From Nocardioides panzhihuensis (GTDB lineage Bacteria; Actinomycetota; Actinomycetes; Propionibacteriales; Nocardioidaceae), in NCBI RefSeq assembly GCF_013408335.1, contig NZ_JACBZR010000001.1, positions 5,419,501 to 5,483,500 of the forward strand: 64,000 nt of DNA, written 5' to 3'. The translations under genes were made by a program, and so were the position numbers. The notes beneath the pieces were generated by a model. It was not told the DNA's origin and made no database searches. It worked only from the letters and a program-made list of their open reading frames with translations. Position 1 is the first letter of the stretch; each line of letters opens with the position of its first letter. This document shows, in pieces, positions 8,537-17,805 of this stretch.

Positions 8537-9946
8537 GTGGCGGTGCCGGGCAGTACCCGAAGGCGCGAGCTCCGGGTGGGAGTCGTGATCGTCGGAGTCG
8601 TCCTGCTGGTCGTGATCGGGTGCGTGGTCGCGATGGTGTGGGCTCGGGGCGACGGCTCGGGGTCGTCGACCCTCGAGCTCTCCGACGAGTGGCGGTCCGT
8701 CTCCGGCGTACGCGACGTGGTGGCTGCCGAGGAGTCGCTTCGCATCCCGGGGGAGGACTTCGGGGAGCAGGACCGCTGGGAGCACTCCGTCCGTGTCGAG
8801 GTGACTCTGGAGGACGATCTGTCCGGGCCCGAGGCCGCCGAGGCCGGCACCGAGGTGCTGGGGTTGCTGGGACCCGAGATCGCCCGGATCGCACCCGAGG
8901 CCGCTGCTGACTGGAGCAGGGCATCGTTCGCGATCACCTCCACCGGCATCCAGATCGGCTCGGGTGGGCTGGTCCCGATCGACGCCGTCGGTGACGCGCT
9001 TGACGATGCCGTCGCGCTGCGCGAGGCCGGTGCCACGTCGGTGTCGTTGAGCGTCGCTGAGGAGCGGGCAGACCACCCTGCCAAGGCCGACGTGCGGGCC
9101 TCGAAGGACGCGCTGGTCGCCGTCGCCACTGTCGCCCGCAGCTCCCAGCGCCCGGTGGACCTCCTGGGCGGCGAAGCCTGGTACCGCTCGAACGAGCTCC
9201 CCGACCCGGCCGCGGTCAGGCTGGTGGTGAACGCCTCCGAGCGCCCGTCGGTGACCTCGGCCCAGCTCTCGGCACCCTTCGAGCCGCTGATCGTCCTGGT
9301 CGACGCCGCCGAGGGTGACCGTGCGATCACCGACGTCAGCCGGTGGCTCATTGCGTACGACGGCGATCCCGGAGGTTCGGGGAAGCCGCTGCCGTTCTCG
9401 GTTGAAGGGACACGTGGAGGCAAGGCCGAAGGCTGGGTCGGCGGTGAGCCGCCACCTTCGGTGACGATGCCGTCTTTCGGGAGCGGTGAGCCCTGGCCCG
9501 TCGACCCGGGCGCACCGTCCTGCCGGATGCCGGACCTCGAGGTCACGTTCGGCGGACACGATGCCGCGGCAGGCTCCCGGCAGGCGTGGATCAGGGCTCG
9601 GAACGCCGGCGCGCAGGCATGCGCGATCGAGAGCGTGCCCGCGGTCGAGTTCCTCGACGCCGCCGGCGCCGCGCAGGCCGGCGTCACCATCGAGCCCTAC
9701 GAGCCGTCGATGGTGCCCGCACGCGTCGTCGTCCCGGCTGGGGAGTCGGCGATGGCGGTGATCGACTGGCAGGCGATGTCCACCGCGAACGATCCCGACG
9801 TCACCACCGCACTGCGGGTGACCGCGCTGCCCGGAAGCAAGCCGGTCACGATCCAAGTCAGCCGGCCGAGCGCGCCGAGCGATCTCGACATCCTCGACGG
9901 AGCCGAGGTGCGGATCAGTCCCTGGGCGCAGGGCACTCCCGGCTGA
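8537..9946 (+). CDS. Membrane-anchored protein with C-terminal DUF4232-like domain
   Basis: A 469-residue protein. The N-terminus is basic and followed by one membrane helix (VGVVIVGVVLLVVIGCVVAMV, about residues 15-35), placing the rest outside the cell. The middle region is unrecognised. From about residue 320 (PSCRMPDLEV) to the end it resembles DUF4232, a beta-sandwich found on actinobacterial secreted and lipoproteins, with a paired Cys pattern (PSC... and ACAI). Function is unknown. The GTG start is supported by GAGGAGG seven bases upstream. It is followed within 75 bases by the SPFH-like gene on the same strand, so the two may be cotranscribed. Confidence 0.7.
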   Translation: MAVPGSTRRRELRVGVVIVGVVLLVVIGCVVAMVWARGDGSGSSTLELSDEWRSVSGVRDVVAAEESLRIPGEDFGEQDRWEHSVRVEVTLEDDLSGPEAAEAGTEVLGLLGPEIARIAPEAAADWSRASFAITSTGIQIGSGGLVPIDAVGDALDDAVALREAGATSVSLSVAEERADHPAKADVRASKDALVAVATVARSSQRPVDLLGGEAWYRSNELPDPAAVRLVVNASERPSVTSAQLSAPFEPLIVLVDAAEGDRAITDVSRWLIAYDGDPGGSGKPLPFSVEGTRGGKAEGWVGGEPPPSVTMPSFGSGEPWPVDPGAPSCRMPDLEVTFGGHDAAAGSRQAWIRARNAGAQACAIESVPAVEFLDAAGAAQAGVTIEPYEPSMVPARVVVPAGESAMAVIDWQAMSTANDPDVTTALRVTALPGSKPVTIQVSRPSAPSDLDILDGAEVRISPWAQGTPG

Positions 9947-10017
9947 CGTACGCACGAGACGACGAATGGGTGGCAGAGCCCATTCGGAATCGGGCTCGGG
10001 CCGAGAAGACTCGAGCC

Positions 10018-10539
10018 ATGGGGCAGATGGCGACGGTTTCGGTGATCGCGGTGGTCGCGGTCGTCCTCGTGGTGGCCTCGCTGCTGCGGCGGGCTCGCCG
10101 CGGTGAGTGTCTGGTGGTGACCAGGCACCGGCGGATCGTCCGGATCGCCTCGGGCTCGACCACGCTTGCGGTCCCGGGCTTCCACGAGGTGCTCGAGTGG
10201 CCGACCGGTCAGATCGAGATCGCCGTCGTGGTCCGGGCGCAGACCATGGACGGCCAGGACGTACGCGCCCTGGCGACCTTCTCCGTCGACGTCGACCCGC
10301 CTCGGATCGGCGCGGCGTACATCGACCCGAGGGCAGTCCTGCACACGGCACTCGAGCGCAGGATCGCCGAGGCGGTCCGCGCCCGGCCCGCGGCGACGCT
10401 GGCCGATGAGCGTGATGGGCTTCGCCCTGCCGTCGATGGCATCCGGATCGACGGTCTCGCCGGTGGTTCGGTGATGGATGTGGTCATCGACGAGGTCGAC
10501 CTGCTGCTGCATCCCGGCCGACCCGACGAGGACGGCTGA
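10018..10539 (+). CDS. Small SPFH/band-7-like membrane protein
   Basis: About 173 residues. A single N-terminal membrane helix (VSVIAVVAVVLVVASLL) is followed by a basic stop-transfer segment, then a short domain with GECLVVTRHRRIVRI, VPGFHEVLEWP, VDVDPPRIG and a helix EAVRA, in the order seen in SPFH (band 7) domains. It is much shorter than flotillin or HflK. SPFH proteins organise membrane microdomains or protease complexes; a role here is not known. The start at the first Met before the membrane helix is preferred, with an in-frame GTG at 9970 as the alternative. Confidence 0.6.
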   Translation: MGQMATVSVIAVVAVVLVVASLLRRARRGECLVVTRHRRIVRIASGSTTLAVPGFHEVLEWPTGQIEIAVVVRAQTMDGQDVRALATFSVDVDPPRIGAAYIDPRAVLHTALERRIAEAVRARPAATLADERDGLRPAVDGIRIDGLAGGSVMDVVIDEVDLLLHPGRPDEDG

Positions 10540-10583
10540 GCAGGCCGTCGTCGTCGGGTCGGGTCAGGTCGGATCAGGTCGGG

Positions 10584-13406
10584 TCAGCGAATGGTGGTGG
10601 TGGCCGCTGAGGTGGCGGTCTTGGTGTGATAGCCGGTCTTGCGCCCGGTGACCCGGACCCGGATGCGGTCATTGCGGTCGACGGACCGAAGGCGGTACGT
10701 CTTCCCGGTGGCACCCGAGATGGCGACTCCGTTGCGCAGCCACCGGTAGGAGAACGTGATCCCCGAGGGCTTCCAGGTGCCTGGGTAGGCGGTGAGCCGG
10801 TAGCCGACCCTGCGGGTGCCGCCGATGGTCGGAGTGGCCGCGGTGAGATAGCCGGCCGCGATCCTCGCGGTCGCGGCGCTCGCCCGGACTCCTGGGTTGG
10901 CGGCCGGCCAGGACGAGGCGTACGCCGTCACCCGGACCCGGATCTCCTTGGTGTGGTCGGAGCCGGTGAGCTTGTACGTCGACGCCGTGGCACCCGAGAT
11001 GGCGACGCCGTTGCGCAGCCACTGGTACTTCACCGTCGTGGCGGTCGGGCTCCAGGAGCCCTTCGTCGCGGTCAAGGTGTAGCCGACGCGCGCGGAGCCG
11101 CTGATCGTCGGCGGCGCGGTGCTCGCGATCGTCTGCGGGTTGCAGGTGTAGAGCTCGAGCCCGTCGATGAACCAACCGAGGAACGAGCCCTCGTTGTCGC
11201 CGCGGACGACCCACTGGAACTGGACCGTCTTGCCGGCGAAGGAGGACAGGTCGACGCGGGAGCTGATCCACCCGTTGGAGTCGCCGCCGAAGCCGGTCAG
11301 CGGCTTGGCGGGGTTGTTGAGGAGCAGCTTCTGCTTCGGCCCGTTCACCCAGGCCGAGGACGGGATGGCGGTCGCGACCCCGTTGACCAGCAGACGCGCC
11401 TCGCCGCCGTCGTAGTACTGCGGCGCTGGGCGGGCCGGGTCGCTGCCGGTGTACCACTCGAAGAGATGCCAGTGGCTGAACCGCATGTAGGTCCGCTTGC
11501 CGGCAGGCACCTTGATGCCGGCCGTCGTCAGGCCGCTGGACGTCGGGTGGCCGTACTCGTTCGGGTCCGGATTCATGCCGAAGTCGGAGCCTTTGCCGTC
11601 ACGGTCGTTGGCGGGGATGCCCTGCGCTGCGTCGGGCGCCTGGGTCCACAGGACACCGCGGCTGAGCGACGGGTTCGCCATCCCGGCCTTGCCGGTGCTC
11701 CCGGCGGGGCAGGTGTTCGGCGCTTCCGCGGGCCGCGTCGCGCCCGCCTTGGTGGGCGACTTGGCCAGCTCGGTCGCGTCGGTGGCGAGGTTGACCTGGG
11801 CGCAGTCGTCCAGGGTGAAGCCGGCGGTGCCGGCGGCCACCAGCGCGGAACAGCCGTTGGCCAGCGTACGGCGCAGGTCTACGTACTGGCTTCCGGAGAC
11901 GAGGTGCTGGATCGCGTAGAGGTACAGCGTCGCGGTCTTCTGCAGGGTCGGGTCGCCGCCGTCGATGCCGGTGACGGTGCGACCGTTGAAGGTGCCGCCC
12001 TGGGAGATGAGGTACGCCGTCTTGTTGCCGACGCCGCTGTTCGTGTGCACCCCGCCGCCATCGGCGTAGTAGGTGAGGTCGTCGGCATCCCACAGCGAGC
12101 TGGTCATCCGGTCGGGCTGGTCGTGCGTCGTGGGGTTCGCGAGGTTGCGGATCGCGCCGAACGAGGAGTCCTCGCCGACGCGCCAGTCGGTCGGGGAGTC
12201 ACCCGGGGTCGCGTAGCGGTGGTCGACGATCTCGCCCATGATGTCGGCCATCGACTCGTTGATGGCGCCCGACTCGTACCAGTAGAAGAGGTTCGAGCTG
12301 TTCTCGATCACGCCGTGGGTCAGCTCGTGACCGACGATGTCGTCGACGACCAGGCCCTGGCCGAGGTAGATCTGCTGACCGTTCCAGAACGCGTTGTCCA
12401 TCGGGCACGGTGGCGTGTAACCCGGCTCCGTCGGCTCGCAGTAGCGGGTCGTGGCGGTGACCGCCTTGCCGGTGACGCCATCGGGCCAGCCGATCTCGTC
12501 GGTCAGGTCCAGCCCGAGGGAGGCGTAGAAGTCGGAGGTCGCGCCGATCATGTCGTACGTCTTGTCGACGTCGGCGATCCCGGCGGGCGCATCGCCCTCG
12601 CGCCGCTTCACCGTGGTGCTCGTGTCGGCGCAGCCGTTCGCCGCGGCGCGGACGTTGGCGTTGTCGCAGACGCGGCGGTTGGCGTGGGCGATCTCGTTGA
12701 TGTGCATGAGTACGCGGCCGGTGCCTGCGTGAACGAGCACGGTCTCACGGATGGTGGAGCCGTTGGTCACCGAGAACCGAAAGACGCTGGTCTCACCGAT
12801 CTCCGGCCCCCTGATCAGGTCGTGGTCGTAGAGCCAGGTGCCCTCGTCGCTCACGGTGAGGCCGGTGGCCCCGTGGTTCGACTTGGCGACCACGGCCTTG
12901 GCCGCTGCCTTGGCCTTCGCGCGCATGGACTCGTCCGGCTCGGTGACCTCGGCGATGGTGGCGTCGGAGAGGTTGGTGGTCGCGGAGGTGAGGCCGCGGT
13001 CCTTGTCCAGCCCGATGACCACCTCGCCGCCGAGAACCGGGAGGTCCGCGACGTACTGCTCGAACCTGGTCACCGAGCCGCCGCCGACGGCCTTGCTGGT
13101 CGTCGTCTCGCGCAGGTCGGTCTTGTCGGTGCCCAACGCCTTGCCGGCGCGGTCGAGCTGGGTCCTGGCCGCCTTGGCGGGCTTGACGGTGACGCCCAGC
13201 GGCTCGGCACCCTCGGACATCGAACCGATGAAGTCGGCTGTGCCTTCGGCGGTGCGATGGATGGTCAGGGGGACGCCGGCGCGGTCCTTGTAGGTCGCGA
13301 TCGGGTCTGGTTCGGCGGCGGCGGGCGAGGTCATCGGAATGACGCTCAGCCCGCTGAGAGCAAGCGCGGTCGCGGTCAGGGCGACGACGCGTCTACGAGG
13401 TGACAC
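10584..13406 (-). CDS. Secreted M4 (thermolysin-like) metalloprotease with Ig-like C-terminal repeats
   Basis: A 940-residue pre-pro-enzyme. A signal peptide (RRRVVALTATALALSGL, ending near AAAEP) is followed by a propeptide. The M4 catalytic domain has HELTH at residues 360-364 and the third zinc ligand Glu384 in GAINESMADIMGE; GGGVHTNSGV supplies the second catalytic histidine. After the protease comes a carbohydrate- or MAM-like beta domain (WFIDGLELYTC), then two tandem Ig-like repeats of about 85 residues, each with YxWLRNGVAISGAT. It probably degrades extracellular protein, with the repeats acting as wall or substrate adhesion modules. The GTG start has GGAGTCGAA upstream. A CCGCTGG/CCAGCGG hairpin lies in the leader at 13461-13480. 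Confidence 0.92.
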   Translation of the reverse strand: MSPRRRVVALTATALALSGLSVIPMTSPAAAEPDPIATYKDRAGVPLTIHRTAEGTADFIGSMSEGAEPLGVTVKPAKAARTQLDRAGKALGTDKTDLRETTTSKAVGGGSVTRFEQYVADLPVLGGEVVIGLDKDRGLTSATTNLSDATIAEVTEPDESMRAKAKAAAKAVVAKSNHGATGLTVSDEGTWLYDHDLIRGPEIGETSVFRFSVTNGSTIRETVLVHAGTGRVLMHINEIAHANRRVCDNANVRAAANGCADTSTTVKRREGDAPAGIADVDKTYDMIGATSDFYASLGLDLTDEIGWPDGVTGKAVTATTRYCEPTEPGYTPPCPMDNAFWNGQQIYLGQGLVVDDIVGHELTHGVIENSSNLFYWYESGAINESMADIMGEIVDHRYATPGDSPTDWRVGEDSSFGAIRNLANPTTHDQPDRMTSSLWDADDLTYYADGGGVHTNSGVGNKTAYLISQGGTFNGRTVTGIDGGDPTLQKTATLYLYAIQHLVSGSQYVDLRRTLANGCSALVAAGTAGFTLDDCAQVNLATDATELAKSPTKAGATRPAEAPNTCPAGSTGKAGMANPSLSRGVLWTQAPDAAQGIPANDRDGKGSDFGMNPDPNEYGHPTSSGLTTAGIKVPAGKRTYMRFSHWHLFEWYTGSDPARPAPQYYDGGEARLLVNGVATAIPSSAWVNGPKQKLLLNNPAKPLTGFGGDSNGWISSRVDLSSFAGKTVQFQWVVRGDNEGSFLGWFIDGLELYTCNPQTIASTAPPTISGSARVGYTLTATKGSWSPTATTVKYQWLRNGVAISGATASTYKLTGSDHTKEIRVRVTAYASSWPAANPGVRASAATARIAAGYLTAATPTIGGTRRVGYRLTAYPGTWKPSGITFSYRWLRNGVAISGATGKTYRLRSVDRNDRIRVRVTGRKTGYHTKTATSAATTTIR

Positions 13407-13530
13407 TTCGACTCCTTCGGGAGTGGGAGCGGCCCGGAGGAGGTTCACGGGCCGACAAGACCGCTGGCCCGAACCAGCGGGGAGAAGTCTCCCAGGCAGT
13501 CGCGGGTGTCGTCGCCCCCAATTCGGCGTC

Positions 13531-13560
13531 TTGCGAAGGGGTGCATACTCGGTATATACA
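13531..13560 (+). promoter_or_regulatory. Promoter region of the padR-ABC operon
   Basis: TTGCGA (13531-13536) and TATACA (13555-13560) give a -35/-10 pair with 18-base spacing. The AT-rich stretch contains two direct repeats, ATACTCGGTA (about 13545) and ATACTCAGTA (about 13560), a likely autoregulatory PadR binding region. It is one of few AT-rich spots in the window. Confidence 0.5.
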
Positions 13561-13591
13561 TACTCAGTAAGTAACCAAGGGAGGTGATCGA

Positions 13592-14161
13592 GTGTCCGTG
13601 AAACACGCACTGCTGGCGCTGCTGGAGAAGCCGCGCTATGGCTACGAGCTGCGCGCCGAGTTCGAGCAGCGCACCGGCGCGAGCTGGCCGCTGAACGTCG
13701 GGCAGGTCTACACGACCTTGTCGCGACTGGAGCGTGACGGCCTCGTCGAGGCTGGAGGGACCGACGCGGAGGGACGGTCCCTCTACCAGCTCACCGAGGC
13801 AGGCAAGGTCGAGGTGAAGGGGTGGTTCGACAGCCCCGTGGAGCGTACGCAGCCACAGCGCGACGAGCTCGCGATCAAGCTCGCGGTGGCGGTCGCGGTG
13901 CCGAGCGTGGACGTCGGCAAGGTCGTCCAGCAGCAGCGCAACGCGACGATGCAGGCGCTCCAGGGTTATCGACGCCAGGCGCGCTCCGGCGCCGGCGACG
14001 ACCTCGCCGGGGGGCTCGTCCTCGACCGGCTCGTCTTCGCGGCCGAGGCCGAGATCCGCTGGCTCGACCACTGCGAGTCCCGGCTTCGCCGGGCCGCTAC
14101 GACGAGCACCGCGCCGGAGCCCGCCGATCCCACCGAGTCCACCGATGGAGGGACGCGATGA
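13592..14161 (+). CDS. PadR-family transcriptional regulator
   Basis: A 189-residue protein with the PadR winged helix at the N-terminus: HALLALLEKPRYGYELRAEF, NVGQVYTTLSRLERDGLV, then the wing and YQLTEAGKVEVKGWF. A C-terminal helical domain for dimerisation follows. A good ribosome site (GGGAGGTGATC) precedes the GTG. It is the first gene of a four-gene set joined by ATGA overlaps with a 49-residue protein and a MacB/FtsX-type ABC transporter. PadR regulators next to such transporters normally repress them until a toxic ligand binds; the ligand is unknown here. Confidence 0.9.
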   Translation: MSVKHALLALLEKPRYGYELRAEFEQRTGASWPLNVGQVYTTLSRLERDGLVEAGGTDAEGRSLYQLTEAGKVEVKGWFDSPVERTQPQRDELAIKLAVAVAVPSVDVGKVVQQQRNATMQALQGYRRQARSGAGDDLAGGLVLDRLVFAAEAEIRWLDHCESRLRRAATTSTAPEPADPTESTDGGTR

Positions 14162-14307
14162 ACGCCGCCCTCGCCCATGACCTGCGCCGGCTCAGCCACG
14201 ACAGCGATCGCTGGCTCGCCGACGCCCGCGAGCGGCTCAGCCGCCGCGCCCACGCAACGCCCGTCAAGCCGGGCAAAACTTCGACCAAGGAGTCCAACGA
14301 TGAGTGA
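14158..14307 (+). CDS. 49-residue linker protein of unknown function
   Basis: Begins with ATG overlapping the padR stop (ATGA) and ends eight bases inside the ABC ATPase gene, so it is embedded in a translationally coupled chain. The peptide (MNAALAHDLRRLSHDSDRWL...) is basic, helical and rich in Arg, His and Ser, without a membrane segment. It could be a small regulatory peptide, or mainly serve to couple translation from padR to the transporter. No family was recognised. Overlaps on both sides support it being translated. Confidence 0.6.
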   Translation: MNAALAHDLRRLSHDSDRWLADARERLSRRAHATPVKPGKTSTKESNDE

Positions 14308-15022
14308 CCCTGTCCTCCGGCTCACCGACGTGAGCCGCGTCCACGGCACCGGCGCCGCCGAGGTCCATGCCCTGCGCGGTGTCAGCCTCGCGGCGTACGC
14401 CGGTGAGCTGGTCGCCATCATGGGCCCGAGCGGCTCCGGGAAGTCGTCGCTGCTGACCATCGCCGGTGGCCTCGACTCGCCGACCTCCGGGTCCGTGTCC
14501 GTCGACGGCCAGGATCTGGGAGCGGCCGGGATCAGCGGGCGCGCCAAGCTGCGGCGTACGTCGATCGGCTATGTCTTCCAGGACTTCAACCTGATCCCGG
14601 CGCTGACCGCCGCCGAGAACGTCGCGCTGCCGTTGGAGCTCGACGGCGCCGGTCGACGCCCGGCGCGGGACGCGGCGCGGGTCGCGCTCGAGGAGGTCGG
14701 TCTCGACGGCTTCGCGGACCGGTTCCCCGACGAGATGTCGGGTGGGCAGCGGCAGCGGATCGCGATCGCGCGGGCGATCGTCGGTGAGCGCCGGCTGATC
14801 CTGGCCGACGAGCCGACCGGGGCTCTCGACACCGAGACCGGCGAGGACATCCTCAAGCTGATCCGTGCGCGTTGCGACGCGGGCGCTGCCGGCGTGCTCG
14901 TCACCCATGAGCCGCGCTACGCCAGCTGGGCCGACCGGGTGATCTATGTGCGTGACGGTCTCGTCGTCGACGAGGCCGGCGAGACGCCGAGCACGGTCTT
15001 CGCGACAGAGGTGGAGGGATGA
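14300..15022 (+). CDS. ABC transporter ATP-binding protein (MacB/LolD type)
   Basis: A 240-residue nucleotide-binding subunit with Walker A GPSGSGKSS, the Q-loop region YVFQDFNLIPALTAAENV, signature SGGQRQRIAIARAI, Walker B LILADEPTGALD and the switch His in VLVTHEPRYA. The DEPTGALD and FNLIP motifs are typical of the MacB/LolD class that powers FtsX-like permeases by mechanotransmission. Its partner is the 888-residue permease immediately downstream, which overlaps it by ATGA. Together they would export a peptide, drug or lipoprotein-related substrate under PadR control. Confidence 0.93.
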   Translation: MSDPVLRLTDVSRVHGTGAAEVHALRGVSLAAYAGELVAIMGPSGSGKSSLLTIAGGLDSPTSGSVSVDGQDLGAAGISGRAKLRRTSIGYVFQDFNLIPALTAAENVALPLELDGAGRRPARDAARVALEEVGLDGFADRFPDEMSGGQRQRIAIARAIVGERRLILADEPTGALDTETGEDILKLIRARCDAGAAGVLVTHEPRYASWADRVIYVRDGLVVDEAGETPSTVFATEVEG

Positions 15023-17685
15023 GCGGGCGACTCGCCGGATGGCGGCTCGCGCTGCGGATCGGGCAGCGGGAGGCTCGGCGCGCGAAGTGGCGCAGCCTGC
15101 TGGTCATCTTGATGATCGCGCTGCCGGTCGCGGGCGTGACCGCGATCGCGGTGACCTACCAGACCTACAGCCTCGACACCGGTGAGGGCCTCGACCGGCG
15201 GCTCGGCACCGAGGCTGCTGGGCTCGTCGAGGCGCGGAGCGCCGGGCCGGTCCGGCAGGGCATCGACCCCGACAAGGCGGCCGAGTGGCTGGAGGAGACC
15301 GGCGACGGACCGCTGGACTCGGCCGGCCTGCAGGCCATCGTCGGGGACCGGCCGGTGCTCGCGGCGCATGACTACGGCTTCGACGTACGGACCGACAAGG
15401 GCGTCACCTGGGCGAGCGGCCTCCGGACCGATCTGAGCGATCCGCTCGCGGCCGGGCTGACCCGGTTGACCGAGGGTCACCTCCCGCAGGGCACGGGCGA
15501 GGTCGTGGTCAACGAGGCCCTCGCGGCGCGCGGGCCAGGCCTCGGCGAGGAGCTGCGGATCCCCGGAGCGGGCTCCGAGGAGGTCCGCGAGATCGTGGGG
15601 ATCGTCGAGTCGGCGTCCGTGCGCAACGAACCCTTCGTCGCGGGCTTGGACCTGCCGGCGGCCGCGTCCGTCGACACTCCGACCTGGCTGGTCGGTGGCG
15701 GACCGATGACCTGGGGCGACGTCGAGAAGCTGAACGCGGGGGGAGCCTTCGTGCTCTCGCGATCGGTCGTGGAGAACCCGTCGAAGGAGGCCCTGGCCGC
15801 CGATCGGGAGCTCGGTCCGAAGCCGGGTGCGCCGGATCCTGCCGAGGCAGTGATCGTCGTCCTCATCGTGGTCATGGTGCTGCTCGAGGTGGTGCTGCTG
15901 GCGGGACCGGCGTTCGCGGTGGCGGCCAGGCGACAGGCTCGTGACCTCGCGCTGATCGCGGCCTCGGGCGGGACCGCTCGCCAGGCTCGGCGGGTCCTGC
16001 TCGGGATGGCGATCGTCATCGGTGCGGTGGCGGCCGTCGTGGGTGCGGTTCTCGGGATCGGGCTCGGCCGGCTGCTCCAACCGCTCGCTCAGGCGCAGGT
16101 GTCGGACTGGTTCGGGCCGTTCGAGGTGCCGTGGCTGCAGATCCTGGCGGTTGCCGCGATCGGGTTCGCGGCCGCGATCTGCGCGGCCGTCGTACCGGCC
16201 TGGATCGCGTCGCGGCAGGACGTCGTCGGCGTGCTGGCCGGACGTCGCTCCTCGAGCCGGCCATCGCGCAGCTCGCCCGTCATCGGCATCGTGCTGCTCG
16301 TCGTCGGCGTCGCCTCGGCTGCCTTCGGCACCCGGAATGCGTTCAGCGGTATCCCGATCGCACTCGGTGTCCTGCTCTGCGTCACCGGGTTGCTCTTCAT
16401 CCTCCCGGTCCTGGTGTCGTTGGCCGCCCGGCTCAGTGCCGGGATGCCGCTGGCGATCCGCTTCGCGACCCGCGACGCCGACCGGCACCGCACCCGGACG
16501 GTTCCTGCGGCCGGCGCCATCGCGGTGACCGTGGTCGGGGTGGTCACGCTCGGGATCGCTTTCGGCAGCGACCAGAAGCAGAACGAGGAGAGCTATCTGC
16601 CCGCGTTCGCCATCGGGGACGCCACGGTCCAGCCGCGGTACGACGTCAATGCCAGCGATCAAGCCCCCACGGCGACGCAGTGGCAGAACGTCACCGCGCA
16701 GATCGAGAAGACGAGCCCGGGATCGACGGTCACGCCGATGACCGGCGCGAGGCTCGCGGACCCCGACGGCTACATCTCCGTCGAGACCGCCGAAGGTGAC
16801 CAGGTCCCGCTCGACACGAGCACCGGCGGGTTCGGCGAGCTGATCGTCGCCGACTCCGACGACGCCCTCCCGGGGGTCGTGGCCCGGTCGCTGCCAGGGC
16901 TCGATGTCACCGCTGCCGAGAAGAGGCTGCGCTCCTCCGGGATGGTCGTGTTCACCACCGACGACGCTCTGGTGTCCTCAGAGTCCGCACGTCTGGCCGT
17001 CAAGGCGTACTCCGAGGAGGACGACGAGGAGCAGGAGCGGGTCGCGATCAGCGTGCCGGCCACCTTCGTCGACGTCGGTGACCGGGCCGCGCCTGCGTAC
17101 GCGGTCGTGACGCCGGCGGTGGCGAAGCGAATCGGTGCCGACCCGCAGATCACCGGGCTCTACATCGAGGATGCCCAGATCAGCGAGGCCGCGGAGACCG
17201 ACCTCAACGAGGCTCTGGCCGGGGGAGAGCTCTCCACGATGCTCCAGGTCGAGCGGGGGTTCCAGGAGGAGGACTCGACCGTGATCGTGTGGCTTCTCCT
17301 GGTCACGCTGGGCGGGGTGCTGATGATCGGTGGCGCGCTGACCGCGACACACCTGGCGCTCAACGACGCCCGGCCCGACCTGGCGACCCTGTCGGCGGTC
17401 GGGGCGAGGACGCGTACGCGACGGGGGGTCGCTGCGGCGTACGCGATCGTGGTCGCGCTCCTCGGCGCGGTCCCTGGCGCGATCATCGGGTTCGTTCCGG
17501 GAATCGCGGTCAGCTATCCGCTCACGGCCGAGGGATGGCCGGTGCGCGACGACGTGGCCGCGCACTACCTCGAGATCCCCTGGACCCTGGTAGGAGTGAT
17601 CGTGCTCGGTCTTCCGCTGCTGATCGCGCTGATCGTCGCGGTGACCACCCGCAGTCGCCTGCCCATGGTTGCCCGCGTCGAATAG
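15019..17685 (+). CDS. FtsX-like ABC transporter permease
   Basis: An 888-residue permease of duplicated FtsX/MacB architecture. A first transmembrane helix (LLVILMIALPVAGVTAIAV, about residues 28-48) is followed by an extracytoplasmic domain, a cluster of helices (for example IVVLIVVMVLLEVVLLAGPAF and ILAVAAIGFAAAICAAV), a second large outer domain containing an acidic EEDDEEQE loop, and a last set of three helices at the C-terminus. FtsX-type permeases usually act without moving substrate through a classical channel. It overlaps the ATPase gene by ATGA. A nested hairpin repeat follows the stop codon. Confidence 0.9.
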   Translation: MSGRLAGWRLALRIGQREARRAKWRSLLVILMIALPVAGVTAIAVTYQTYSLDTGEGLDRRLGTEAAGLVEARSAGPVRQGIDPDKAAEWLEETGDGPLDSAGLQAIVGDRPVLAAHDYGFDVRTDKGVTWASGLRTDLSDPLAAGLTRLTEGHLPQGTGEVVVNEALAARGPGLGEELRIPGAGSEEVREIVGIVESASVRNEPFVAGLDLPAAASVDTPTWLVGGGPMTWGDVEKLNAGGAFVLSRSVVENPSKEALAADRELGPKPGAPDPAEAVIVVLIVVMVLLEVVLLAGPAFAVAARRQARDLALIAASGGTARQARRVLLGMAIVIGAVAAVVGAVLGIGLGRLLQPLAQAQVSDWFGPFEVPWLQILAVAAIGFAAAICAAVVPAWIASRQDVVGVLAGRRSSSRPSRSSPVIGIVLLVVGVASAAFGTRNAFSGIPIALGVLLCVTGLLFILPVLVSLAARLSAGMPLAIRFATRDADRHRTRTVPAAGAIAVTVVGVVTLGIAFGSDQKQNEESYLPAFAIGDATVQPRYDVNASDQAPTATQWQNVTAQIEKTSPGSTVTPMTGARLADPDGYISVETAEGDQVPLDTSTGGFGELIVADSDDALPGVVARSLPGLDVTAAEKRLRSSGMVVFTTDDALVSSESARLAVKAYSEEDDEEQERVAISVPATFVDVGDRAAPAYAVVTPAVAKRIGADPQITGLYIEDAQISEAAETDLNEALAGGELSTMLQVERGFQEEDSTVIVWLLLVTLGGVLMIGGALTATHLALNDARPDLATLSAVGARTRTRRGVAAAYAIVVALLGAVPGAIIGFVPGIAVSYPLTAEGWPVRDDVAAHYLEIPWTLVGVIVLGLPLLIALIVAVTTRSRLPMVARVE

Positions 17686-17687
17686 CC

Positions 17688-17804
17688 GCCGAGACGTCAC
17701 GTACGTCGGTCGAGACGTCACTCCCGCGAATCGAGTTGGCACGCTGGTGCCAACTCGATTCGCGTAGGTGACGTCTCGGCCGACGGGGGTGACGCTTCGG
17801 CTGG
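17688..17804. repeat. Palindromic repeat family C, copy 1, with 17-bp hairpin core
   Basis: An outer 13-bp pair, GCCGAGACGTCAC (17688-17700) with GTGACGTCTCGGC (17768-17780), encloses a perfect 17-bp stem (17725-17741 with 17748-17764, core AATCGAGTTGGCA, six-base loop). Additional GAGACGTCAC and GGTGACGCTTCGGC words flank it. It lies between convergent genes and can act as a bidirectional terminator. The same words occur inside the AtuA-like gene at 21055-21142. Confidence 0.85.
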
Positions 17805-17805
17805 G

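Noticed and set aside
10626..13403. A 925-codon open frame antisense to the M4 protease
   Set aside because: It lies wholly opposite a protein with intact HELTH and Glu ligands, and its product is Gly/Arg/Val-rich low-complexity, as expected for the antisense of GC-rich coding DNA.
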